Shown: one piece after another, positions 1 to 9,964 of the stretch | How positions within the stretch are numbered: position 1 is the first letter of the stretch | Layout: each line of letters begins with the position of its first letter | Origin: Microbotryomycetes sp. JL201 | Lineage: Eukaryota > Basidiomycota > Microbotryomycetes | Direction of reading: 5' to 3' | DNA length: 64,000 bases | Assembly (NCBI GenBank): GCA_033819885.1 | Contig: JAQYUZ010000055.1 | Span: forward strand, 1 to 64,000 | Notes under the pieces: model-generated | Seen by the model: only the letters and a program-made list of their open reading frames with translations | Told to the model about the DNA's origin: nothing | The model's database searches: none | Made by a program: the position numbers and the translations under genes

Positions 1-1440
1 AACTTGCCACTTGCAAAGGGACTTGCCACTGCGTCTTGCTCGACAACTTGTTCGCGACGCCCGGCTGTCTCTGACAGGTCGTTTGTAACTTGCAAGTCCT
101 TGTGGTGGCACAAGGAGCAAGGACCGTCTAGTTTTTTTTGACTCGGCCGTTGACAAAGGCAAAGAGGCTGGGCCGGCAACAGTGTACATAGCTGACGCTG
201 AGCCCAAGCGAGGGTTCTTCTTGGCAAAAACAGGGCAGGCAGCAATTGAGTGACCCTTGCCTTTGCAGTAGAAGCAAAGATTGTTGGTGCAACAATATGC
301 TTTTTCCTTGTCTGACAGTGGGCTGCAAATGTGCGAAGTGGCGTCAAGATCCATTGGGACAGGCGCAGTTGTGGTGGTGGTGGCAGTTGTTGCGGGCTGA
401 TTTGACAAGCGGGTGTGCGTGTGAGTGGGCAAGAGGGTGCGATGGTGGCCGTTCTTGTTCTTCAAAGCTTGACGTTGCTGAAACAAGCAATTATTGAGGC
501 AAATTGCGCGTTCCAACAGTTCTTGAACAGACGTGGCGCGCTCTATGAGGGCGAGCAACAATTGAACCTCGGGCTTGAGGCCATTGTAGAATTGAGATTG
601 AAGAGGCTCGTCGTTCCAGTTGAGAAAGGCAGTGAGCTGGAAGAACGTGCTTGCGTAGTCGGTGGCGGAACCAGTTTGACGCAAAGCTTTCAAGTGCTGC
701 GTCATGGTATGAACGCGGTCGGGATTGCCAAGGTACTGCTCGGCGCGCTTAAGAAAGGCTTCAAAGCTGTCAAGGAAATCAGGGCGCTTGTTGTCCGGCA
801 AGCCAAGGTACGGTTCAAAGGCCTTGTGAGCATTGTCACAAAGAAGCAAGATGACAAAAGCAACTTTGATTGTGTCAATCTTGAAGTGGGTTGGCACGGC
901 GCTGATGTAGAACTTGCACTGCAAGATGAAACTGGAGTACTTGGATTTGTCCTTGCCATCAAACGTTGGCGGCTTGGCAAAGGGCGAAGGTTTGCGGGAC
1001 AAGACGTTGATGACTGGCGGCTTGGGGGCGTGTGGTATTTGTTGCTGTTGCTGCTGCTGAAGCGAGATCTGCTCTTCAAGGGCGGCGTTGCAAGACTCTA
1101 GAGCGCGGCCGTGAAGCTGAAGTTGTTGGATGGCGGCGTGTGCTTCAGCGAGCTGTTGGTTGAGCGAGGGTGGCGGTGGATTGTTGGTTTTAATGGCAAA
1201 GGAGCAAGGTGACAAGGTTGCAAAATTTGCTAAGAGCCTGGCGTCTTGTGGGGAACTCAAATCTTCTGTCAGGGAAGGCCAGGCGCACAGACACAGTGAC
1301 AAGCAAAGTGCGCGGAGCTGATCCCAAGCAAGCAAGAGTGCGAGTGAAGACGGGAGTCTCTGCGAAAGGAGGACAAGAGTACGCAAAGGTACAAGCAAGT
1401 AGACAAGGGAGCAAGGACGAGTGAGAGGCGAGACAAAGAC
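1..1440 (-). mobile_element. Ty3/Gypsy-like LTR retrotransposon, Gag portion
   Basis: The minus strand between about 1195 and 130 reads as a Gag protein. It has a short N-terminal helical region and a Gln run, then the Gag core with the entry motif PPTFDGKDKSKY, then one CCHC zinc knuckle (C-X2-C-X4-H-X4-C, about 238-281). This order is typical of Ty3/Gypsy (Metaviridae) Gag. Over this span the reading looks whole and its CpG content is normal, which suggests a fairly young copy. The polymerase part would lie to the left, outside the window. The LTR should lie at higher coordinates, but with one copy in view its ends cannot be fixed. Family assignment rests on the Gag pattern only. Confidence 0.75.
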
Positions 1441-1637
1441 GAGATTCGAGTTGCAGAAAAGAGAGAGAGAACTAAGTGCAGGGCCTTCTTATAATCTGAA
1501 GAGAACAATGAAACGCAAGAACAAAGACTGAGACATGACACAAAGAAGAGAACAATGAGGACAAAGAGGACACGACAAGGCATGCAAAACAAGGCCCAAG
1601 AGCGAGGCATGTGCAATGAGAACAATGCATTTGTGAC

Positions 1638-1677
1638 ATCTGGAGAAGAGAGGACAAATCTGGAGAAGAGAGGACAA
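1638..1677. repeat. 20-bp direct duplication
   Basis: A 20-base unit beginning atctggagaag occurs twice head to tail (1638-1657 and 1658-1677). It lies at the edge of the CpG-poor block beside the Gag element and has no coding context. Confidence 0.8.
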
Positions 1678-2343
1678 TTGCAGTGCTACAAGCAGTCACA
1701 GAGTCACTTGGGATGCTGCATGCTTGAAGGAGGGAAGGTGATTGCAAGGGGGAGAAGAGCAGAAGAGGCATGACAGACTCTAAGAACCAAAGCTGTGCAC
1801 AGCCCCAAAGACCCAAAGCTGTGCTGAAATACCTGAATGCTGTGCAACCTGGCTCCTGAGCTCCAACTCCAGCACAGCATTCCCAAAGACCAAAGACCAA
1901 GACAGAGACTTGTCCACCAAACCTAGAAGCCAACAGTGCCAGACACCTGCAGACACCTGATCCATACCAACCCACTATTTCACACTGGAATTGGATGGAC
2001 AAACAGATGGAGTAGGATCAGGAGCTCTGCCCTTCAGAAGCTCTAGGGGATCCTGCAAAGCTTGGGTTTACTTTAGTCACCACTTTCTGTCTTCTTCTTT
2101 GGCAATTTACTCAAGCTTGTCTATAGCTCACAAGCTGTGCACAACACTCTCTAACAGAACATACCAATGAAGTGCATCAATCAAGTTCTTAAGCCCTGCT
2201 TGTATGGTTGGGACAAGGTGGCAACCAGAAAAATGTGGTGTGGTCAAGGCACAAGGTCATGCGGAATCAATGGACAGAGCACAGTGCAAGGCACAGCATC
2301 ATGTGACATAGGATTAATTGACCTTGCAGCATTCATGACATCT

Positions 2344-2403
2344 CAGAAGAAGGCACAGAAGAAGGCACAGAAGAAGGCACAGAAGAAGGCACAGAAGAAG
2401 GCA
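2344..2403. repeat. 12-bp tandem repeat, five copies
   Basis: The unit cagaagaaggca is repeated five times without change and followed by a partial copy. Because the period is a multiple of three it stays open in several frames, which explains a spurious Lys/Ala/Gln-rich reading across it. Confidence 0.9.
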
Positions 2404-3914
2404 CAAAGTCTCTCAGATTGTCTCAGGCTGGATTCTCAAATATGTCTTTGATTGTAGCTTGCCTGAGTCTTTTACTTCACTCCACCGCACTGCTATCAAA
2501 AGAATCTGTACTGTGTTGAAGACCTGAAGCATGAGTGGATCAGGCAGAAAAGCAATCTTCATCACCCCTTGCTCACATCATGTCAGACAACCTAATGCAC
2601 ATCTAAGAATTCCTTTGTTGACCAGCTCTTTGGCTTATATAGTACTGAGCAATCCAGCTTCCAGCTTGGATTTTGTGCCTTTTTGGCCAGTTAGTGTACT
2701 TGGTTAAAGCTCAGGAGCCAGATTCATTACACATTGCCTTCTCACCACTAAGGTTGTGCCAAATCAGCAATTACCATTACTACAAGCTGCCGCCTCTAGC
2801 TGAGTTCTCTACTTACAATTGCTTCCATTTAAGCAGTGGGATAACGCCTTCTTTTGCCTTGCCCAGTTCTCATCCCTGTCACAGTAAACAAGCTGAATAT
2901 CCTCGTTGAGCTGCATTTGGACAGCCTGGCCACTGTATTTGGAACAGTTGAGTGAAGATCACTCAAATTGCTCAAGAGATGAGACTGAAGCAAGAGAGGG
3001 AGACAGAGAGATGGTACAAATGCAGAGGGAAGAGCTACTATAGGAAAATTCTGCAGAAGGGCACTCACAAAACAGCTAGCATTGCCTGGGGTGCTTCTGT
3101 GCCATTTTTTCCCTTCAACATTTGTGCAAGGAGATTGTCAACATCAGCTGATCAATTGTCTTGCCACTGCATGTTGGGCCTGGTTTATGGTTGGTCACTG
3201 CTACACAGACCCCCCTTGAATCTGCATGCAAAGGAGCATGCAAACTAAGCACAAGCCATGCGCATAAATTAGGCACAAGCCATACACTTGATGTTGCAGC
3301 TGCACTCTGAGAATTCTGAGCAGCTTACAGGATCTGGAGGTGTAAATTCCTTATGCTCCCTGCACACATGTAGCTTGAGCTGGCTGCTTTGACAGGACAG
3401 TTTTGTCAGTAACTAGGCATGCTTAAAGGCAAAATTGGGGAATTGACTTGAATAGCATATACTAGGTGGTCACTCTCAGAGGGCAGCTTTTCAACCCTGT
3501 CAACAGTAATAAGCAATATGTTTGATCCAACAAGACTGTGTTGTTTCAACATACTTGGTTGCCTGCTTTGCCCAGGCCATTAGCATCAACATGCACAACA
3601 CGCTGCAAATGCTGTCAGGAAAGGAAGTGAAAAAGCACCAGGATACATGGAGGGCCAGTCCAGTCTGTGTAATTGAATTGCCCAAGGACGACGAGAGAAG
3701 GGAGACAAGGCATTTACAAAAGTGTGTACAAGTCTGTTCCTTCAGCTGAGTTCCTGGTATAAGTATGTTGAAATCAGATTTGCAAGTCATATTCATATGT
3801 CTAGTGCCTCCGTGTAGCAAGCAGAAGGAGAACTTTTGGAGCCCTCAATTGCTGCCTCAGAAAGACTGCGCAGCTCTCATTTTCTACCGTCGCATTTCAT
3901 CCTCGGAAACAAGC

Positions 3915-5107
3915 TCAGATGCGCCCAGCCTCCTTGAGTTTTGCTACCAAATCATCAACACTCTCAACCTATGAGAAAAGCAGAAATCAGAGGAAAGCCA
4001 GAGTGCGGGACGTGCATCTCAAACGCACCTTTGCACCACCCTGGCGCGCTGGAGGTGCCTCGACTTTAACCGTCTCCAGGCGTGGAGATAAGTCAACCGA
4101 AAGATCCTCTGGTTTCAGCTTCTTGACGGGCTTCTTCTTTGCCTGTCGCATGAAGACCTGTCAGAATCCCACTATCTTCTGTAGGAGGCAAAGTAATCAG
4201 ACAAACCTTCATGATGTTTGGCAGAGACGCATATCGAGGCTCGTTGAGGCGCAGATCCGTTGTAATGACTGCCGGCAACGGCATGCTCAAAGTTTCGAGA
4301 CCGCCGTCGATTTCGCGTGCTACTGTGACTGATTTAGAGGACGTGTCGAGGTCGATTTTGCTTGCAAAGTTTGCCTGGGGCCAAGACAGCATGCCTGCGA
4401 GCATACCGCCGACTTGGCTTGCGTCGTCGTCAATAGCTTGCTTGCCCATGATGACTACATCTGGCTTGTCTGAGTCGACAATCGCCTTGAGCGCGCGAGC
4501 GACTGCTAGCGGTTCAACCACAGCACCATCCTTGACTTCGACGTGAAAGCCAGAGTCTGCTCCCATTGCGAGCGCTGTCCGAAGAACGTCGACGGCCTTT
4601 GGCGGACCAATTGTGACGACTGTAATGCTCTCGATGGCATCCTTAAACTTCTCACGCAGCCGGACTGCTTCCTCGACGGCTAAATACAGTGCAATCAGCG
4701 CTCGCGTCGTGCGGATCGGTCCGGCGGCAAAGCCAAGCCGGTCACATTGACACTGGTCGTGGCAGCCGAAAAGGGTGAAGCCGCTGTAGGATGGACTCAC
4801 CAATTTCGCAGAAAGGGTTCTACGACGGACAGATTACACGCGAGCCGTCAGCATCACGCCACACTTTCACGGAGCAACGACTCGATGACGGCGAGCGAAG
4901 ATGCAGCCGCCACAGCACCGCGCGAAGGTCCAAGCATGCTACCGTGTAGCATCACTGTATTTCGGGAAAGCCGTCATGACTCACCATGCTGTGCTTGACA
5001 CCATTCGTCTCGACGCCGTTCGGACCAACGCGGATCTTGACGGCGTAGTCAACCGTGCGCTTGACAGGCACGAGCACTTTGAGCCATGACGGTGGGGTCG
5101 GACGCAT
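3915..5107 (-). CDS. ETFB: electron transfer flavoprotein subunit beta
   Basis: Mitochondrial matrix protein that, with the alpha subunit, passes electrons from acyl-CoA dehydrogenases to ETF-ubiquinone oxidoreductase. Five exons: 5107-4985, 4819-4801 (only 19 bases), 4679-4207, 4142-4029 and 3968-3915, giving 260 residues, close to the usual 255 or so. The protein opens with [13 protein letters not shown] and continues through [17 protein letters not shown]. The body has [15 protein letters not shown] and a C-terminal segment rich in Lys and Pro, then [11 protein letters not shown], as in other ETF-beta proteins. The ATG at 5107 matches the family start. It is divergent from the LEA-2 gene at 5247. 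The identification is secure; the tiny second exon is required to restore NPFCEI. Confidence 0.95.
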
Positions 5108-5246
5108 CCTCACGGGGTGAGTTGGCAGAGACAAGGGGAAGGGCAGAGAACCGGGCCTTGTCGTCGGCCGTAAAGCGCGGGGCCGCAGCGAGCACCGAAT
5201 TCGTCTGGCATTTCTCTTGCTCAGACCGTGCTCGAAATCGCGCGCG
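5108..5246. promoter_or_regulatory. shared divergent promoter ETFB / LEA-2-type gene
   Basis: The 139 bases between two head-to-head start codons must hold both promoters. No TATA box is obvious. The function is inferred from position only. Confidence 0.5.
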
Positions 5247-6267
5247 ATGGCCAACGCATTCTACTCTGACTTTCTTAAACCACGAGCAGCGGACAGAGCG
5301 TGGTCATCTGTCGAACAGTGAGTTCAGAGGAGTGTTGAGCGATCGTCAGCGGCTGCGCTCACTCTCTGCATCATTCCCCACTCGCCTTACATTCAGTGAT
5401 TTTGATACGCGTGAAGATTTGGATCTACTAGAGTACAAATCGACTGCGCCGGTAGCTTCGTCGGTAACCGCCACCGAGTTCGGCGCCAGGCCTCTGAAAC
5501 GACGACGACTATGCGGCAGTATGACGCGCGGGCAGTATTTCGTATTCTCCGCATTCTTTGGACTTATTTTGTGTGCCCATCTGCAGCCGATGTAATCCAT
5601 CGAGACTGACCCGCGTTCATTCTTCGCAGGCTCGGCCTCGCACTTTTCTTCGTTATCCCCAGAGTGCCGAGCTTAGACTGGCCAGGTACACGTCCGTTGT
5701 CATTCTGATGGGACTTTGGCTCAGCGACTTGCCTGACCAATGCACTTGCTCACAGCATCGACTTCATTCACGTCTGACAACGCCACCACGCTGTATACCA
5801 CGGTTCCGGCTAGATTCGACTTTTCTGCAGATCTGAGACTAGAGGTTGACGCAAAAAGCTCATGGATACCCACGAGGTTGACCTCTGTGGATGTTTTGAT
5901 TTTCGTTCAAAGCGGTGATCAGATTGGTTTGGGTTCGCTGCGCGACTCGGTCGATCTCCCGGCGCGAGGGCAGCGCAACATCACAATTCCGTTACACCTC
6001 TATGCAAACTGTGCGGGTTACACGTAGCAAGTTCGGTTCCCTGCTCCGTTGCTAATGTTTGTTCGTCCTAGATTTCAACTCTTCAGATCCGACCTTCACA
6101 ATGATCACGACAGCCTGCGCAAATAGCGGGCGGCTTGACTTGTCGTTCGGATTGCGATATCGTGTTCAAGGTAGAATTGGCACATCTGCGACGTCTCTTC
6201 AGGCGCCCAACGTGCTCTGCCCAGTAAGGCTCACCCTCGATAACTAGCTTTCTTGCAGACTTCATAG
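5247..6267 (+). CDS. LEA-2/WHy-like single-pass membrane protein
   Basis: Six exons (5247-5317, 5397-5591, 5630-5685, 5756-6016, 6072-6223, 6259-6267) give 247 residues. A basic stretch KRRR precedes one hydrophobic segment ending [14 protein letters not shown]. After it comes a beta-rich domain with [20 protein letters not shown] and [15 protein letters not shown], the pattern of fungal LEA-2/WHy-fold proteins anchored in a membrane. Their exact role is not established. Introns of 38 bases (5592-5629) and 35 bases (6224-6258) are among the shortest here. The stop lies inside the 3' end of the convergent GPI12 gene. The start at 5247 is chosen because it gives a frame-consistent first exon; the first intron is the least certain. 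Confidence 0.7.
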
Positions 6268-7389
6268 ACATTGCAATTCAACAAACCAGAGGTACCTGCT
6301 GAACAAGACAAACAGTGACCGAAACCATCGCGCCTGGCTATGGTGCTCGTCAAATGAGCGTCGCGTTGACTTGTACTGGAACCAGTTGTTGACGAACAGC
6401 GCAGATCGTTTTGCGAGGCCAAATCTCCTGAACACCAGGGCACGCGCAAGAGCCACTGGTAGAAGCACAGGTGACGTGTATTTTGCCACAACATTGGTGG
6501 AGCGCACCATGCAAATGGGCGACGAGAAGTTGGTGGCCGCGAGTCTACGTTGCTCGCTCTTCAGCGATTATTTCTCGATCTTTGGGCCTTAAAGAGACTG
6601 ACCTGAGAGCTGCAGACACTTGACGGTGATTTTCATGACCAGACACGCCGTACTCGTCAAATGTAATTATCTTGCGGCGGCCGTACATCGGCGCGTCAGT
6701 GCACGTCTGTCAGGCGCATGAGTCCAACCCGAACACACAAGATCTATTTCATCCGACGAAGCGCGCTGCGAGACGTAATCCGTGATTGTTGCCGCCGGCC
6801 AGCTGGTGTCGGATCCATCCTGGAGCTGACTGCATCGCAAACAGAAGAAGGCACGTAAGCGAAGCAGAGAGACAGTATCGTTCCCGAAAGTTGACTTGCG
6901 GGTGATCATACGCTGTGCAGGCTTCAGGCCGTATGCCAAAGTGCGAGCAAGACTTGACCAGCTCGCCACTGCGAACCGCGCCCAAGCCCTCGAAGTTGCC
7001 TGGCGGATGCAGACTAGTCAATTATGCCTTGGAAGTGGGTCGAAGGTCGAACAGAGAAGCGCACCTGTCGACATGCTGATGAGGAACCCTCGGGTGTTGT
7101 TGTTGATGAGGTTCATCAGCGAGGGCCCAAAGAAGAACGACTCATCATCGGCTGCGGCAAATGAGCGCCTCAGTAGCTCGTTATTGACGGCAAGCAGGCT
7201 TGGTAACAGCTGACGATGCGCAGTGACCCACAGAATGCGCCGGGCGCGCGCAATTCGATCGTCCAAGACTACGCTCGGCGCCGCGGCGACAGACCAAGCG
7301 ACGAGCACGGCGTACACTGCCCCTGCGACGGCAAGAACCGTCGCCAGGCGCAGGTGGTGGCGACGTGGCTTGGCGGCGTCAGTTGACAT
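6262..7389 (-). CDS. GPI12: N-acetylglucosaminyl-phosphatidylinositol de-N-acetylase (PIG-L)
   Basis: Second step of GPI-anchor synthesis at the ER: removes the acetyl group from GlcNAc-PI. Six exons (7389-7215, 7151-7065, 6999-6896, 6825-6739, 6670-6603, 6544-6262) give 267 residues. After an N-terminal membrane segment the protein has WVTAHPDDESFFFGP, the metal-binding HPDD motif, which is assembled across the first intron. It then has STGNFEGLG, a mid region HPQLQDG, then TFDEYGVSGHENH, and ends with QARWFRSLFVLFSRY as in PIG-L. A TTG two codons upstream is in frame, but the ATG at 7389 is the true start. The stop overlaps the tail of the convergent LEA-2 gene by six bases. Divergent from HIS1. 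Confidence 0.93.
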
Positions 7390-7472
7390 GGTCAAAGGCG
7401 GTCCGTCATGTGGTCACGTGCTCAAGATGCGACAGCCGCGCGCATTTAACTTTGGCTCGTTTGTTGCGAACC
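7390..7472. promoter_or_regulatory. 83-base divergent promoter GPI12 / HIS1
   Basis: Only 83 bases separate the two start codons, so both promoters and both 5' leaders must overlap. A CACGTG-type sequence (tcacgtgct, near 7416) is present and could be a basic helix-loop-helix site. This is position-based inference. Confidence 0.5.
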
Positions 7473-8757
7473 ATGGCCGACTTTCTATCCAGCAACCTGG
7501 CCGGCCGCGTCTTGTTTGCTATTCCAAAGAAAGGTGAGAGAGCGCTCTAGATCGTGCAGAGCCGCCCAGCGCCGTGCACGAATCGGTTTTCCGTCGTTGA
7601 CTCGGCGGTCTTTGACGCGCCATTGCAGGTCGCTTGTACGAAAAGTGCCTTGAATTGCTTGCAGGTATGTTCTGGCCTGGGTATTCAGCGGCGCAAAGTC
7701 TATTGCTGACCATCTGGTGTGACTCTCGCAGGCGCCGACATTCAGTTCACGCGCTCGCACCGTCTCGATGTCTGCCTCGTCCGCAACCACAACATGGCTT
7801 TGTAGGAGATTATGCAAAGCAAGATTATCTCAATGAGCAGTGGCTGACGCTGAGCGCTGCAAACGATTGCAGGGTCTTTCTGCCGGCGGCCGACATCCCC
7901 AGATTTGTCGGTGAAGGCAACGTGCACCTCGGCATCACTGGTCAAGACATGGTCGCAGAAGCAGAGATGAGCGATCTCGTCACAGAAGTACTTCCGCTTG
8001 GTTTTGGCAAGTGCAAGCTGCAGGTGCAGGTGCCTCAGCGCAGCGGGATACAGTCCGTCGATCAGCTCGCAGGCAAAAAAGTCGTCACAAGCTTCGAAGT
8101 ACTCGCGGGACGTTACTTTGCTCACCTCGACGAGAAGCTGTCGGCGCAGTCTGGCAAGCGAACCACGATCGAGTACATTGGAGGCAGCGTAGAGGCCGCA
8201 TGTGCGCTAGGCCTCGCAGACGGCATCGGTGCGTCCTGAGATAATGCTCAGCGCTGTATCATCTTCAAAGCCTAGCTGACACGCATCGGACCGTGTGCAG
8301 TTGATCTTGTCGGCAAGTTGTCAAGCTGAGAGCGACGAACTCCTCCATGTTTGACCATTGCTCCTTTCCCTTTGCAGAATCGGGCGAGACCATGCGGGCA
8401 GCTGGCCTCTGCGCGATTGAGACGATCCTGAGCTCCCAAGCTGTACTCATCCGCTCCAACAGGGCGGATCCAGATGCGGCAGAATTGATCGAGCGAGTCA
8501 GCCGGCGGATAGAAGGCGTCATTGCAGCCGGCAAGTACGTTTTGTGCAACTATAACATTCCACGCAAGAGCGCCGCAGAGGCAACCAAGATCACTCCCGG
8601 CCGTCGCGCAGCGACTGTCTCTCCGTTGGATGACCCCGAGTGGGTCGCGGTCAGCAGCATGGTTGCAAAAGCAGAGGTCGCCGACGTCATGGACAAGCTG
8701 CAAGCAGTCGGCGCGTCCGATATCCTAGTGATTGGTCTCGATAACTGCCGTGTGTAG
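7473..8757 (+). CDS. HIS1: ATP phosphoribosyltransferase
   Basis: First enzyme of histidine synthesis, joining ATP and PRPP. Six exons: 7473-7533, 7629-7664, 7732-7801, 7873-8228, 8301-8312 and 8378-8757, giving 304 residues (yeast His1 is about 297). Visible family blocks are IPKKGRLYEKCLELL, FTRSHRLDVCLVRNHNMAL, FLPAADIPRFVGEGN and LGITGQDMV. The PRPP-site region GSVEAACALGLADGI runs into DLVESGETMRAAGL. The C-terminal regulatory domain ends SDILVIGLDNCRV. The fifth exon is just 12 bases and its downstream intron (8313-8377) uses a GC donor, gcaagt; no GT donor keeps the VESGE frame. Divergent from GPI12. Confidence 0.95.
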
Positions 8758-8885
8758 AAGGACTTTCCTGTCATAACTTAGAGCTTCCTTTCAGTAGAGT
8801 CACAGAGCGCAGGTGACGTGAATTTCAAGCAGAGTGACAACAGAAAGGAAATGGCAGATATGTACAAGCAAGCGCCGAGCTCCGC

Positions 8886-9681
8886 TCAAATGCTGAAAAC
8901 AGACTGTGCATACTCGGGACGGGAGCGGCCGACTCGAGACTGCAAGATTTCGCCAATCTCTGACGGAGGCTCGAGACCAAGGGCCTGTGCCCGGTTGTAC
9001 CTTTCTGTGGAGGTGACGAGAAATGTAAGTTCAGGGGCCCGTGCGTCGCGAGTGCCTGGGGTCCGTACCCAAACGGCTGGTCGAGCAACGCGAAACAGAA
9101 GACGACAGATAATCAAAATTTATTGTCGATCAGCTGGTCCGAATATCTGAACCGACGTCTGGCGTCACTCACGTTTGATGCGAGCAAGGGCCAAAGTCTG
9201 GATTGGCATCGAACACGCGCAGAACAGTAATCAAGTCGTCCCAGCCCTGTCGACAGATTGTCAGTTGGCGGATATTGAAGGGAATGGAGCCAATGAGATT
9301 TGCCTCTGCGTGGACTTCAAGAGGAGCGAGGGTGTCCGAGCAAGGATGACAGAGACGCCCGTTGTCAGCGCATACCCAACACTTCAAGCACGCAGGAGAC
9401 TGACTGGGTGTGCCCATTTCCTTCTTCGAGCGCTTGATGATCCCAGAGCACTTGCGCACGAGCTCGCGCACTTCTGCGTCGTCGTCAACTGACGTCGTTG
9501 CACGCGTCTTGGCCTTTGCACTATCGGACGCCCCCAGTTGCTGCTTTGTAGCAGAAAATGTTCTCGACAATGTCGGACCTGGCTTCTTGCCCGTCATGGC
9601 TTGCGGTGGCGGCTGCTTCGTCGCTGCAGCTTTAGCCGAAGTCGTTGAGCGACGCTTGCCGCTGCTGCCTTTAGGTGGCAT
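8886..9681 (-). CDS. DNA polymerase delta small subunit (POLD4/Cdm1-like)
   Basis: Accessory subunit of the replicative polymerase delta. The N-terminal half is basic and low in complexity, starting MPPKGSSGKRR at the ATG 9681. The conserved C-terminal part holds LRVFDANPDFGPC, then after an intron RYNRAQALGLEPPSEIGEIL, the signature of the p12/Cdm1 family (compare FD..YGPC and RA..LGL.PP). The splice junction between these blocks is unresolved: the donor gtgagt near 9174-9169 is clear, but the best acceptor leaves the segment three or four residues shorter than usual. Between the two blocks an extra Cys-rich stretch precedes LEVHAEANLIGSI. Convergent with HIS1, 128 bases apart. Confidence 0.72.
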
Positions 9682-9964
9682 GCCTCGTGAGCGAACTGAA
9701 AGTTCAGAAAGCAAGCACGATTAAGAGCGTGCGTAAGGGATTGACGAATGCCGGTGGCGAATGTCAGGCGACTCGACCCCGCTGACGAGCCAGCCCCGTG
9801 CCCGCTCGTTGAAATGTGTCTCAGATATTGATAAAGGCGTGTCATTGTTATTATACGAATATACAGATAAACAGCTATTTAAGTAATACAATCATACATC
9901 CAACTACACTGACAACGAAGCCAAGCAAAAAGAACACAACATCAGAGACGCAACGAGCTTGAAA

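Larger units (their letters stand above)
1610..3850. other. gene-free, CpG-depleted block
   Basis: No convincing gene is seen on either strand. Short open frames exist but lack splice logic and family similarity. From 1621 to 3780 I count only nine CpG dinucleotides in 2160 bases, none at all from 1621 to about 2260, while TpG and CpA are abundant. The genes on the right and the Gag region on the left have ordinary CpG frequencies. The block could hold the LTR and leader of the neighbouring element, an old repeat decayed by deamination of methylated CpG, or both. It also carries a 12-bp minisatellite. Confidence 0.75.

Noticed and set aside
2167-2451. Open frame of 94 residues with Lys/Ala/Gln repeats
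   Set aside because: It is produced by the 12-bp tandem repeat inside a CpG-depleted, gene-free block; no similarity or splice context.
1450-3850. Exact LTR ends for the Gag-bearing element
   Set aside because: Only one end of one copy is in view; candidate tg...ca borders and primer-site-like strings could not be told from chance.
7390-7395. Upstream in-frame start for GPI12 at 7395
   Set aside because: The codon is TTG; the ATG at 7389 is the normal start.
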